Source of the DNA: Flavobacteriales bacterium
GTDB taxonomy: Bacteria > Bacteroidota > Bacteroidia > Flavobacteriales_D > Crocinitomicaceae
Assembly: GCA_947488235.1 (NCBI GenBank)
Contig: CANLAQ010000019.1
Span: 1-45,439 of the forward strand
Length of the DNA: 45,439 bases
Direction: 5' to 3'
The position numbers and the translations under genes are program-made. Of the stretch, positions 23,416 through 32,557 are shown in pieces (within the stretch, counting starts at the first letter, position 1; each line of letters opens with the position of its first letter). The notes beneath the pieces are model-generated. The model was not told the origin of the DNA. It saw nothing but the letters and a program-made list of their open reading frames with translations, and made no database searches.

Positions 23416-26400
23416 TTACTTTAATCCCGTCATTTTCTCCATAGCATCTTTAATGTGACGCACTGGTTCGATGACCAATCTTAGTTTGTCATTATTTTGA
23501 ACAAGTCGGTATTCTTTGCCTATACTCATGATTTTATTGAGCAGCAAAGTAAAAGTATCTGTTTCGTAAAATGGCGATTGAGGATTCGAAATAAAATACC
23601 CTACCAATTTTTCGCTTTTAATGACCAAGCGTTCCATGCCTAATTCCTCCGCCAACCAGCGCAATTCGAATGAAAATAATAATTCCTTAACTTCTTTAGG
23701 CAAAGGACCAAAACGATCCACTAATTGCATAGCAAATATCTCTAATGCTGCTTTATCTTTTAAATTATCTAATGCTTGATACAAACTCAAACGCTCGGCA
23801 ACATTATTGACATAATCATCTGGAATACGAACTTCCATATCTGTTTCAAAGATGCAATCTTGGACAAAAGAACCGAATGTATCGGTAGTTCTTTCGTCAA
23901 ACAATTCTTTGAACTCACTTTCTTTCAATTCTTGCATGGCTTCATTCAAGATCTTTTGATACATTTCAAAACCTATTTCAGAAATAAATCCACTCTGTTC
24001 ACCCCCTAGCATATTTCCAGCACCTCTTATATCTAAATCTTTCATTGCAATATTGAAACCTGAACCTAAATCAGAAAATTGGACCAATGCTTCCAATCTT
24101 TTTCTAGCTTCTGAAGTAAGGACACTAAATTTTGGAGCAATCAAGTAACAGAATCCTTTCTTATTCGATCTGCCTACCCTACCACGAAGTTGGTGCAAGT
24201 CACTTAATCCAAATTGGTTGGCATCATTGATAATGATGGTATTGGCATTTGAAATATCAATGCCGGATTCAATAATCGTGGTAGCAAGAAGCACATCGTA
24301 TTTACCGTCAATAAAGTCCATCATGACCTTCTCCAATTGAGTGCCGTCCATTTGTCCATGACCAATTGCAATACGCACTCCCGGACAGAGTCTCTGAATC
24401 ATTCCAGAAATTTCCTTCATGTTTGAAAGACGGTTATTGACAAAAAACACTTGTCCCCCACGCGTTACTTCGTAGGCAATAGCGTCTCGAATAATTTCTT
24501 CATTAAAAGAAACCACTTCTGTGAGCACGGGTTGTCTATTTGGTGGCGGTGTATTGATAATACTCAAATCTCGAGCTCCCATTAAGGAAAACTGCAGGGT
24601 TCTTGGAATTGGTGTAGCCGTAAGTGTAAGGGTATCGACGGTTGTTCGAATAGTTTTTAATTTATCTTTTACCGAAACACCAAATTTTTGTTCTTCATCA
24701 ATAATCATCAAGCCCAAATCTTTGAATTTCACCTTTTCAGATACCAGTGCGTGTGTACCAATGAGTATGTCAATTTCACCACTGGCCAATTTCTTTAAAG
24801 TTTCGGTGGTATCCTTAGCGGACTTGAAACGGTTGATAAAATCAATTTTACATGGAAAATCCTTTAAGCGTTCCTTAAAGGTTCGATAATGCTGCATCGA
24901 CAAAATAGTCGTTGGAACTAATATGGCGACTTGTTTGCTATCACAAACTGCTTTAAATGCTGCACGAATTGCAACTTCTGTTTTTCCAAAACCAACATCA
25001 CCACACACCAAGCGGTCCATTGGTCTGCTGGCCTCCATGTCTCGCATTACATCTAAGGTGGCTTTATTTTGATCCGGGGTATCTTCATACATAAATGAAG
25101 CGATTAATTCATTTTGAAGATAATTATCTGGAGCGAAGGCAAAGCCTGGTTGAGATTTTCGTTTGGCATAAAGTTGAATTAAATCAAAGGCCAATTCCTT
25201 GATTTTCTTTTTCGTTTTATTTTTTAAGGTAGTCCAGGTTTGGGTACCTAATTTGTTCATTTTAGGAACCGACCCATCTTTACCAGTAAACTTAGAAATA
25301 CGGTGCAATGAATGGATACCAACATATAAAACATCTCCATCTTTATAGAGGAGTCGAATCGCTTCCTGTGGTTTCCCGTTTACATCAATAGTTTCTAAAC
25401 CCGAAAACTGCCCTACACCATGATCAATATGGGTAACATAATCTCCTTTTTGAAGATTGTAAATCTCTTTTAAAGTTAAGGCTTGTTTTGCTTGACTAAA
25501 ACCTTCTTTTAATCGAAAACGATTATAGCGTTCAAAAATCTGATGATCGGTATAGCAAACTAATTTTAAATTAGGTGAAATAAATCCTTCACTCAAGGCA
25601 AAATGCATGGGCGAACAACTTATATCGCCACCAATATCCTCAAATATTTGAAAAAGCCGTTCGATTTGTTTGGGTTGATTGGAAAAAATAAGATTCTCCA
25701 TTCCCGAATTTTGTCTTGCTAATAAGTCTGTTTTTAGCAGATCAAAGTTCTTATTAAAACTTGGTTGTGGCAGAAAGTCGAAGGTAAACTTTTCCGCTTT
25801 CTTAAAATAATAATCGGGTCCTAATTCAACAATTGGAAGGTGTTCTAGTGCTTTTTTAAATGCATCAGGGTGAAAATACAATTCTGAAGGTAGTGCGAAA
25901 TTCACAGTTCCTGAAAGTTGACTGTGAGCAAGTACAGCTTTATCATATTCTTGTTGTAAAACAACTGAAGTGCGTTCATATGAACTCAACCAAATGTGTT
26001 TTGATGGTCCCAAAAATTCAAAGAAAGACGCAACACCTTCCTGAGTCATGTGTCCTTGAATATTGGGTAGAATCATGAAAAATTTATGCGTTGACAGTGA
26101 TAATTGGCTGGCTGCATCAAAGGTGCGAATTGATTCGACCTCATCACCAAAGAATTCAATTCTAAAGGGAAAATCATTGGCATAAGAAAAGACATCTACT
26201 ATTCCTCCACGAATTGAAAATTGACCTGGTTCATAAACGAAATCTACCCGTTCAAAATGAAAGTCAAGCAACAATTCATTCATAAAATCGATGGAATAAT
26301 TTTTACCTACATCGACCCTCATAGAATTTTCAATGAGTTTTTTTACTGTGGGTACTTTTTCAAAAAGTGCTCCTGGATAGGTGATGATCCATGTATTTGC

Positions 26401-26748
26401 TCCACCAGCTACGCGTTCTAATACCTCAGCCCTTGCAACGACATTTGCATTGTCAAGTTCTTCAAATTGATAAGGTACACGATATGAAGCAGGATAAAAA
26501 AGAACTCTTTTTTCATCTGGGTATAAACCTTGGATATCATTTAGAAAATAGGCGGCTTCTTCCTTATCACGCAAAATGAAAACATGATGACCAGGAACTT
26601 GATCTGCTACTGCAATGGCAGAAATCGGAAGTGATGCCCCTACATGACCTGACCAGTGGACGCGCGCTTCAGAGCGACTCAGTGCCTTTGCGGACTGTTC
26701 GATAAGATCAAAAGATTTGAATAAATTCAGGAATTGTATGCGCTCCAT
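23416..26748 (-). CDS. mfd: Transcription-repair coupling factor
   Basis: A 1110-residue ATP-dependent translocase that pushes stalled RNA polymerase off lesions and recruits UvrA. The UvrB-like N-terminal domains cover about 1-400. The RNA-polymerase-interacting CarD-like domain is at about 415-490 (LQKGDYVTHIDHGVGQFSGL). The RecG-like motor has Walker A GDVGFGKTE near 582-590, the DEEQKFG box near 685, TATPIPRTL, and the Q/R motifs of domain 2 (DLHQLRGRVGRS). The C-terminal TRCF domain follows RGAGNMLGGEQSG. Length and order are normal. It is divergent from the lipid operon, with TAATTTCG (one mismatch to the -7 consensus) at 26759-26766. The 3' end abuts the repeat island. Confidence 0.97.
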   Translation of the reverse strand: MERIQFLNLFKSFDLIEQSAKALSRSEARVHWSGHVGASLPISAIAVADQVPGHHVFILRDKEEAAYFLNDIQGLYPDEKRVLFYPASYRVPYQFEELDNANVVARAEVLERVAGGANTWIITYPGALFEKVPTVKKLIENSMRVDVGKNYSIDFMNELLLDFHFERVDFVYEPGQFSIRGGIVDVFSYANDFPFRIEFFGDEVESIRTFDAASQLSLSTHKFFMILPNIQGHMTQEGVASFFEFLGPSKHIWLSSYERTSVVLQQEYDKAVLAHSQLSGTVNFALPSELYFHPDAFKKALEHLPIVELGPDYYFKKAEKFTFDFLPQPSFNKNFDLLKTDLLARQNSGMENLIFSNQPKQIERLFQIFEDIGGDISCSPMHFALSEGFISPNLKLVCYTDHQIFERYNRFRLKEGFSQAKQALTLKEIYNLQKGDYVTHIDHGVGQFSGLETIDVNGKPQEAIRLLYKDGDVLYVGIHSLHRISKFTGKDGSVPKMNKLGTQTWTTLKNKTKKKIKELAFDLIQLYAKRKSQPGFAFAPDNYLQNELIASFMYEDTPDQNKATLDVMRDMEASRPMDRLVCGDVGFGKTEVAIRAAFKAVCDSKQVAILVPTTILSMQHYRTFKERLKDFPCKIDFINRFKSAKDTTETLKKLASGEIDILIGTHALVSEKVKFKDLGLMIIDEEQKFGVSVKDKLKTIRTTVDTLTLTATPIPRTLQFSLMGARDLSIINTPPPNRQPVLTEVVSFNEEIIRDAIAYEVTRGGQVFFVNNRLSNMKEISGMIQRLCPGVRIAIGHGQMDGTQLEKVMMDFIDGKYDVLLATTIIESGIDISNANTIIINDANQFGLSDLHQLRGRVGRSNKKGFCYLIAPKFSVLTSEARKRLEALVQFSDLGSGFNIAMKDLDIRGAGNMLGGEQSGFISEIGFEMYQKILNEAMQELKESEFKELFDERTTDTFGSFVQDCIFETDMEVRIPDDYVNNVAERLSLYQALDNLKDKAALEIFAMQLVDRFGPLPKEVKELLFSFELRWLAEELGMERLVIKSEKLVGYFISNPQSPFYETDTFTLLLNKIMSIGKEYRLVQNNDKLRLVIEPVRHIKDAMEKMTGLK

Positions 26749-26835
26749 TGTTCGAGAGCGAAATTACCATTTCTCTAGAGATGGACAAGCATGAAAAGTA
26801 TAGAAAAAATTAGATCCGTCTAAAAGCTATTACAT

Positions 26836-26843
26836 TAAATTTG
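26836..26843 (+). promoter_or_regulatory. Predicted -7 element TAAATTTG of the lipid operon
   Basis: A perfect TAnnTTTG match 34 bases before the ATG at 26878. The -33 TTG is not clear. The 129-base region between this gene and mfd must hold both divergent promoters; I see nothing else in it. Confidence 0.45.
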
Positions 26844-26877
26844 TATTTTGTGCTGACTTGAATCAAAATGAAAAATT

Positions 26878-27477
26878 ATGATTTCTATTTATAAAATTAA
26901 GCCTCAATTTCAAGCTTTATTGAAGCCGATATTAGAGCAAATGCATAAAAAAGGTATTCAACCCAATACCATTACTTGGATGGCGATATTGCTATCTGTG
27001 GTTTGCGGCTTATTCTGCTGGATACATCCCATTCTCATCAGCTTAATTATCTTACCTGTTGCGCTTTTAATGCGCATGGCGCTGAACGCCTTAGATGGAA
27101 TGATGGCAAGAACTTATCAGCTGCAAAGTAAGGGAGGAGAAATGTTGAATGAAATAGGCGATGTGTTCTCAGATTTTGTAATGTTTGCTCCATTATATTG
27201 GTTATTTCAGGCGGAGCTCTATTCCTTTATCACCTTCTTATTTTTATCTATTTTAAATGAATTTGCAGGTATAATGGGGAAAATAGTTTCTGGGACAAGA
27301 CGCTATGACGGTCCTATGGGGAAAAGTGACCGGGCTTTAATCATTGGACTGGCAAGCATCATTTTATTTTGTTCAGTTCGCGTCTTACCCTATATGCAAT
27401 ACTTATTCTACCTTTTAGATGTTTTGCTTTTATTGAGCACCTTCATCAGAATTAAAAAATCTTTAAGTACAGAGTAA
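26878..27477 (+). CDS. CDP-alcohol phosphatidyltransferase family protein (YnbA-like), non-canonical motif
   Basis: A 199-residue integral membrane enzyme with about five or six hydrophobic segments. The family joins a CDP-activated lipid to an alcohol. The signature normally reads DxxDGxxAR(x8)GxxxDxxxD. Here it is N70-A-L-D73-G-M-M-A-R78, eight residues, G87-E-M-L-N91-E-I-G-D95, so the first and third aspartates are asparagine. An extra aspartate, D99, follows in DVFSD. E. coli YnbA-type proteins may share this variant (recalled, unverified). A further conserved-looking stretch is RRYDGPMGKSDRA (141-153). The alcohol acceptor is unknown. Its stop overlaps the CrtI-like start by one base (TAATG), so the genes are translationally coupled. 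Confidence 0.82.
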   Translation: MISIYKIKPQFQALLKPILEQMHKKGIQPNTITWMAILLSVVCGLFCWIHPILISLIILPVALLMRMALNALDGMMARTYQLQSKGGEMLNEIGDVFSDFVMFAPLYWLFQAELYSFITFLFLSILNEFAGIMGKIVSGTRRYDGPMGKSDRALIIGLASIILFCSVRVLPYMQYLFYLLDVLLLLSTFIRIKKSLSTE

Positions 27478-28970
27478 TGAAAGCAATTGTGGGTGAAACG
27501 AATGAAAATAAGAACGCGCTTGTTATTGGTGCAGGAATAGCTGGATTAGCAATAGCGCTTAGATTGAAAAGTAAGGGGTACGAAGTAACCGTTATTGAGG
27601 CAAATGCTTATCCCGGAGGTAAAATATCTAATCTTGAACTCAATGGCTATCGTTTTGATACGGGACCCTCCCTATTGACTATGCCGCATTTGATAGATGA
27701 ATTGTTTTCCTTGTTTAACGAAAACCCTAAAGATTTTTTTAATTATCGAAACAAAGATACCATCTGCAATTATTTTTGGGAGGATGGCACTAGATTTTCC
27801 GCTGCAGCTGACAAGGAAGTATTCATCAATGATTTACTTTCTACTTTTCAAGTCAGCAAGTATGAAATTGAGGATTACTTAGAGAAAAACAAGCAAAAAT
27901 ATGAACTAACTTCAGGTGTTTTTCTTGAAAAATCCTTGCATAAAATAAGCACATACCTATCTGCAACAACCTTAAAAGCGGTTTTAAATTTTTATAAATT
28001 AGACACCAACAGATCTTTAAATGCGACCAATAAGAAAAGTTTCAGGGATCAGAAATTGGTGCAGTTATTCAATAGATTCGCAACCTACAATGGCTCTTCG
28101 CCCTACAAAACACCTGGGATAATGTCCATGATTCCTCATCTTGAAATGCAATTGGGGACCTTTACACCCAAGGGAGGAATGAAAGAAATTGCTTTAAGTC
28201 TTTATGCGCTAGCGCTTAAAAAAGGCGTTCAGTTCAAGTTTAACGAAGAAGTCTCCAAAATAACCATTGACAAAAAGGCAATAACTGGGCTCATCAGTAC
28301 CAAGGGCCGGTATGAAGCCTCATTGGTAGTTTCTAATTCAGATATTTTCACCAGCTACTCCAGTTTATTAAAAGATGATTTAAGTCCCAAAAAAATAGTG
28401 CAACAAGAAAGATCTAGTTCTGCCATTATATTCTATTGGGGGATTAGAAAGCAATTTCCAGAATTAGATTTACACAATATACTTTTTAGCTCCGATTACG
28501 AAGGAGAATTTGAACTACTATTCAATCAACAACTTATTTCCTCCGATCCAACGGTCTATATCAACATCAGCAGTAAAGAAGAATCCTCTGATGCACCTGA
28601 AGGATCGGAGAATTGGTTTGTCATGATCAATACTCCCGCAAATTATAATCAAGATTGGGATGCTTTAATCGTAGAGGCCAAAAAAAATATAATCAGTAAA
28701 ATAAATTCTATTTTAAAAATAGACCTAGAACCTTTAATTGAATGCGAGTCTATCTTGGATCCCCGGACTATTGAATCAAAAACTAAATCACATAGGGGAT
28801 CATTATACGGGGCATCAAGCAATTCTAAATTTGCTGCATTTCTAAGACACCCAAATTTCACAAGTAAAATAAAGGGTTTATATTTTTGCGGAGGTTCAGT
28901 CCATCCGGGAGGTGGTATTCCACTAAGTTTACTTTCTGCAAAAATCGTATCTGATTTGATTGATAAATAA
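27477..28970 (+). CDS. CrtI/phytoene desaturase-family FAD oxidoreductase
   Basis: A 497-residue flavoenzyme. FAD-binding GAGIAGLAIALRLKSKGYEV (18-37) is followed by IEANAYPGGK and the RFDTGPSLLTMP segment characteristic of the CrtI family. Near the C-terminus GLYFCGGSVHPGGGIPLSLL matches the bacterial phytoene dehydrogenase signature. CrtI enzymes desaturate phytoene; CrtD and CrtO-type relatives desaturate, isomerise or oxidise carotenoids, and some family members act on other polyprenyl or retinoid lipids. No crtB, crtY or crtZ is present in the window. It lies inside a phospholipid-type operon, so the substrate could be a carotenoid or another unsaturated lipid. Coupled to the previous gene; 51 bases precede the cdsA-like gene. 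Confidence 0.85.
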   Translation: MKAIVGETNENKNALVIGAGIAGLAIALRLKSKGYEVTVIEANAYPGGKISNLELNGYRFDTGPSLLTMPHLIDELFSLFNENPKDFFNYRNKDTICNYFWEDGTRFSAAADKEVFINDLLSTFQVSKYEIEDYLEKNKQKYELTSGVFLEKSLHKISTYLSATTLKAVLNFYKLDTNRSLNATNKKSFRDQKLVQLFNRFATYNGSSPYKTPGIMSMIPHLEMQLGTFTPKGGMKEIALSLYALALKKGVQFKFNEEVSKITIDKKAITGLISTKGRYEASLVVSNSDIFTSYSSLLKDDLSPKKIVQQERSSSAIIFYWGIRKQFPELDLHNILFSSDYEGEFELLFNQQLISSDPTVYINISSKEESSDAPEGSENWFVMINTPANYNQDWDALIVEAKKNIISKINSILKIDLEPLIECESILDPRTIESKTKSHRGSLYGASSNSKFAAFLRHPNFTSKIKGLYFCGGSVHPGGGIPLSLLSAKIVSDLIDK

Positions 28971-29021
28971 GTGTAGATTACACCATTTAGTTCACTATCT
29001 TTATTGAGTAAATTTTAATGA

Positions 29022-29984
29022 ATGAACATTTTTACCTCTAAAATCTATCTCGATAACATAGAAGTAATTGCCATAATTGGAATTATTATTGGTGTATTGG
29101 TTTTTGCTTCCACCTTATTTTATGTTTGGGGTTTATTAAAACCTACAGCAGATTTAAAAGAACTAAAAACCAGGACTAATTCATGGTGGGCGATGGCGGC
29201 GCTGATTATCATCACAACATTAGTGCATCCTGCGCTCTCTTTCATTGCATTTGGATTGTTATCCTTTGTTGCGCTTAGAGAATTAGCATCCATAAGTAAA
29301 AATGTGAGAGATGAAGACCGCAGGGTGATTATCTGGTGTTACCTTGCCATTCCAATTCAGTACTTCATCGCATATAAAGGTTGGTTTAATATTTTCGTGA
29401 TATTTATTCCTGTATTTATGTTCGTCTGGATACCATTTATGTTGGTCATCCGAGGAACCACGGCTGAAATCGGTCGTGCTATGAGTGTGTTGCCGACACA
29501 ATTGATGTTGACTGTTTTTTCATTGAGTCATTTAGCTTATTTACTATCTCTTCCTAATCTTGAAGGCTTCCATGCAGGCGGAAGGGGCTTACTTCTATTC
29601 GTAGTATTTTTAACAGAAATCAATGATGTCTTTCAGTTTATTTGGGGAAAAATATTGGGTAAAAATAAAATTCTTCCTAAAATCAGCCCAAATAAAACAT
29701 GGGAAGGATTTATTGGCGGAATCCTTAGCACCACGATTCTTGCTTATTTCTTGAGGTTTTTAACACCATTTACGGGAATAGAAGCACTCATTATTGGTTT
29801 TTGTATTGCAAATGCAGGATTTGTAGGTGATATTATCATCTCTGCCGTTAAGCGAGATATTGGAATAAAAGATACAGGATTATTAATTCCTGGACATGGT
29901 GGAATTTTAGATCGAATTGACTCTTTATCGTTAAGTGCTCCTACCTTTTTTTATATTGTATATAACTTATATTACGCAGGATGA
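29022..29984 (+). CDS. Phosphatidate cytidylyltransferase (CdsA/YnbB-like)
   Basis: A 320-residue membrane enzyme with about eight hydrophobic segments; it makes CDP-diacylglycerol from phosphatidate and CTP. The C-terminal signature is SAVKRDIGIKDTGLLIPGHG followed by GILDRIDSL, matching Sx(8)KDx(5)PGHGGxxDRxD. PKISPNKTWEGFIGG is the second conserved segment. It is longer than typical CdsA (about 270), with an extra N-terminal hydrophobic region, as in the YnbB-type group. A 7/8 -7-like element (TATCTTTA) precedes the start. A four-base overlap couples it to the PlsC gene. I leave the symbol open because a housekeeping cdsA may exist elsewhere. Confidence 0.9.
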   Translation: MNIFTSKIYLDNIEVIAIIGIIIGVLVFASTLFYVWGLLKPTADLKELKTRTNSWWAMAALIIITTLVHPALSFIAFGLLSFVALRELASISKNVRDEDRRVIIWCYLAIPIQYFIAYKGWFNIFVIFIPVFMFVWIPFMLVIRGTTAEIGRAMSVLPTQLMLTVFSLSHLAYLLSLPNLEGFHAGGRGLLLFVVFLTEINDVFQFIWGKILGKNKILPKISPNKTWEGFIGGILSTTILAYFLRFLTPFTGIEALIIGFCIANAGFVGDIIISAVKRDIGIKDTGLLIPGHGGILDRIDSLSLSAPTFFYIVYNLYYAG

Positions 29985-30598
29985 GAGGGCTTTTTCTAGG
30001 AATACTATACGGAATAGGAATAAGATCTTTTTTAAAAGTGATTGTAGGTGTTAAATATTTGAATAGAGAAGCCCTTAAAAAAGAGAAGCAGTTCGTTATT
30101 GTCTCCAACCATAACAGCCATATTGACACATTAGCTATTATGGGGGCATTGCCTTTTGGGCAAGTACAGAATGTGCATCCCATTGCAGCAGGAGATTATT
30201 TTGGCTCATCGAAAATTAAGGCAGGAATCACCCAACTTTTTACGAATGCTATTTTAATTAGGCGCAGTAAAAATACAGATGCCCCAAATCCAATTGAATT
30301 AATGAGTGCTGCCGTTACAAGAGGGGAATCCCTTATATTATTCCCAGAAGGGTCAAGAGGTACGCCCGGTAAAATGCAGGAATTTAAAAAAGGTATTGGG
30401 ATTTTATTACAAATGCATCCAGAATTATTTTTCATTCCGATATACATGAGAGGTATGGGTAAAGTACTTCCGAAGGGAGAACGCCTTTTAGTGCCTTTCG
30501 ATACTTATGTTCATTTTGGAAATCCCAGAAAATGTAAAGCTACTGAGGTTGAAACTATTGTTAAGGAGATTGAAGAGGCAATTCTTCAATTGAATTAA
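29981..30598 (+). CDS. 1-acyl-glycerol-3-phosphate acyltransferase family protein (PlsC-like)
   Basis: A 205-residue membrane-associated acyltransferase. Motif I is N43-H44-N-S-H-I-D49 (NHx4D; catalytic H44 and D49). Motif III is FPEGSRGTPG near 117-126, and motif IV-like FFIPIYMRGMG follows. Family members transfer a fatty acyl group to lysophosphatidate, giving phosphatidate, the substrate of the CdsA-like gene it overlaps by four bases. The pair could make CDP-diacylglycerol for the first gene of the operon, or an acylated product of the CrtI-like enzyme. It ends one base before the convergent fbp stop. Confidence 0.88.
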   Translation: MRGLFLGILYGIGIRSFLKVIVGVKYLNREALKKEKQFVIVSNHNSHIDTLAIMGALPFGQVQNVHPIAAGDYFGSSKIKAGITQLFTNAILIRRSKNTDAPNPIELMSAAVTRGESLILFPEGSRGTPGKMQEFKKGIGILLQMHPELFFIPIYMRGMGKVLPKGERLLVPFDTYVHFGNPRKCKATEVETIVKEIEEAILQLN

Positions 30599-30599
30599 T

Positions 30600-31604
30600 T
30601 TATTTTTGGAGCAGGCTCATTGCTTTTTCAACCATTAATTTGGATCCGACAAAATAAGGAATCCGCTGATGCAGCGCGCTCGGTTTTATTTCCAAGATTC
30701 TTTTTCTACCGGTTGTCGCAAGGCCGCCAGCTTGTTCTGCCAAAAATGCTAGGGGATTACATTCATATAAAAGTCTGAGTCTGCCTTCTGGAGATGCTGG
30801 GATTGCAGGATAAATATAAATTCCCCCTTTAATCAAATTGCGATGAAAATCAGCTACTAAGGAACCAATATAGCGGCCAGAATAGGGAGCATTATAATCA
30901 TTATCATTGCTTTGACAATAAGCGATGTATTCCTTTAATCCAGGTTCACAAGTATTGATATTTCCTTCATTCATGGCATACATCCTTCCTCTTTCTGGCA
31001 TTTTCATGTCAGGATGTGAGAGGCAAAATTCACCTGTTGAAGGATCTAAAGTAAATCCATGAACTCCTTTTCCAGTGGTATAGACCAACATGGTTGAAGA
31101 TCCATACAGGACATAACCTGCTGCAATTTGTTCAGTACCCGCTTGGAGCATATCCTCTAAAGTTGCAGGAGTACCTTCTGAAGAAATTCTCCTGTAAATT
31201 GAAAATATGGTGCCAATAGAAACATTAACATCGATATTACTTGAACCGTCTAAAGGGTCAAATAACACAACATACTTTCCCTTTTGAGCATGAGCAGATG
31301 GAAAAGCTAAAAAATCATCATTTTCTTCAGAAGCAATCCCACAAACATCTCCGCCTTGTTCAAAGGCATTGATAAAAGCGGTATCAGCGACTAAATCTAA
31401 TTTCTGTTGTGCTTCTCCTTGAATATTGTCTACACCTTGTGCACCTAAAATGTGATCCACTAAGCCTGCTTGACGGACATCTCTAGAGACCATTTTTGAA
31501 GCCAAAGAAATCGAACTAAGAATTCGCGATAATTCACCTGTAGCAAAAGGGAAATCCGCCTGCTTTTCATATATGAAATCTACAAGCGTAGTTAATTTTG
31601 ACAT
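30600..31604 (-). CDS. fbp: Fructose-1,6-bisphosphatase class I
   Basis: A 334-residue cytosolic gluconeogenic enzyme that hydrolyses fructose 1,6-bisphosphate to fructose 6-phosphate. Metal-site residues are in ASEENDD (E93/E94) and [17 protein letters not shown] (D116, D119). The substrate-binding stretch [20 protein letters not shown] and the C-terminal [16 protein letters not shown] with [15 protein letters not shown] sequence complete the family pattern. Length is normal. It lies 24 bases downstream of the tandem UspA gene on the same strand, so the two are likely co-transcribed. The 3' end is one base from the plsC stop. Confidence 0.96.
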   Translation of the reverse strand: MSKLTTLVDFIYEKQADFPFATGELSRILSSISLASKMVSRDVRQAGLVDHILGAQGVDNIQGEAQQKLDLVADTAFINAFEQGGDVCGIASEENDDFLAFPSAHAQKGKYVVLFDPLDGSSNIDVNVSIGTIFSIYRRISSEGTPATLEDMLQAGTEQIAAGYVLYGSSTMLVYTTGKGVHGFTLDPSTGEFCLSHPDMKMPERGRMYAMNEGNINTCEPGLKEYIAYCQSNDNDYNAPYSGRYIGSLVADFHRNLIKGGIYIYPAIPASPEGRLRLLYECNPLAFLAEQAGGLATTGRKRILEIKPSALHQRIPYFVGSKLMVEKAMSLLQK

Positions 31605-31628
31605 GGGAATTAGTATTTAAAGGCGTGA

Positions 31629-32450
31629 TTAATCAAACCAAGCACCATAAATAGAACTCGTTTGAACAGGATTAACAATTAGTGTTGGAATTAGAGCATC
31701 ATTTGTAATGATATATTGCTCATAATTCGCAGTAATTGCATTTAAAAAACTACTTCTATTTAAATTCATAATGGCAATGAGGTCAGCGTCAACACTTGCA
31801 GCATGCTTTACAACTTCTTTGTCAAATCCACTTCCAGGAAGAACAGTAGCAGTAACTTCTATCCCTCTTTCTTTGAAAAAATGATTGGCAAACATGATGT
31901 TTGATTCTACTTGATGCTTCAAATAAGAATCTGTTTCTGCTGGAGTAACCACATGCACCTTTGAATTAAAATATTTTGCAAGATTAGCAACGATGGATAA
32001 TTTTTGTTTTGTTTCTTTATGCAAATCCATAGGAACTACAATCGTATCATAACCAGTTACTTTTACCGCCTTGTCTTGAACAATAATAAAAGGAACATGA
32101 GAATTGGTAACTATTTTAAGTGCGTGACTTCCAACAATATGTTGCCAACCAGTCGCTCCATGAGTACCCATAAAAATCAACTCAGCTTGGTGTTCAGCTG
32201 CAAAATCAGAAATATCTTCAAAAATGTTTCCTATTCTTACATTTGGGATTAAACTCACGCCTTGATTAGAGAAATTACTAATCACAATATCCAATTTATT
32301 AATTGCTTCTTTTATTTCACTTTCTCTTGTTACAACATGCAACAATTGAATAACAGTATCAGAAAGTTTAGCAGTGGCGATTGCGTGCGCTAAGGCAACA
32401 TCAGCAACATTTGTGAAATCGTGAGGAACGATGAAAGTTTTTTGTTTCAT
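31629..32450 (-). CDS. Tandem-domain universal stress protein
   Basis: A 273-residue cytosolic protein of two UspA domains. Domain 1 (about 1-138) begins KTFIVPHDFTNVADVAL and has the nucleotide-loop-like MGTHGATGWQHIVGSHALKIV, close to Gx2Gx9G(S/T). Domain 2 (about 145-265) begins YDTIVVPMDLHKETKQKLS but its loop region reads AIMNLNRSSFLNAITANYEQ, without the glycine motif. Domain 2 therefore probably does not bind ATP the usual way. It is upstream of fbp on the same strand. A TAAATTTG element sits 14 bases before the ATG. Confidence 0.87.
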   Translation of the reverse strand: MKQKTFIVPHDFTNVADVALAHAIATAKLSDTVIQLLHVVTRESEIKEAINKLDIVISNFSNQGVSLIPNVRIGNIFEDISDFAAEHQAELIFMGTHGATGWQHIVGSHALKIVTNSHVPFIIVQDKAVKVTGYDTIVVPMDLHKETKQKLSIVANLAKYFNSKVHVVTPAETDSYLKHQVESNIMFANHFFKERGIEVTATVLPGSGFDKEVVKHAASVDADLIAIMNLNRSSFLNAITANYEQYIITNDALIPTLIVNPVQTSSIYGAWFD

Positions 32451-32464
32451 TTTGTATTTTTTTA

Positions 32465-32472
32465 CAAATTTA
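32465..32472 (-). promoter_or_regulatory. Predicted -7 element TAAATTTG of the usp-fbp unit
   Basis: A perfect TAnnTTTG match on the minus strand, with 14 bases between it and the ATG of the universal stress gene. No clear -33 TTG. Confidence 0.45.
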
Positions 32473-32557
32473 CTAGAAAGATAAGGAATTTCGGTAGTAT
32501 TACTTTCATTATTTTTGTTAAAGAATTTTATAGTTAATAAAATGTATAATTTTAAGC

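Noticed and set aside
28971..28983. GTGTA-GAT-TACAC hairpin after the CrtI-like gene as a terminator
   Set aside because: The stem is only five bases with no T-tract, and the downstream genes appear to belong to the same operon.
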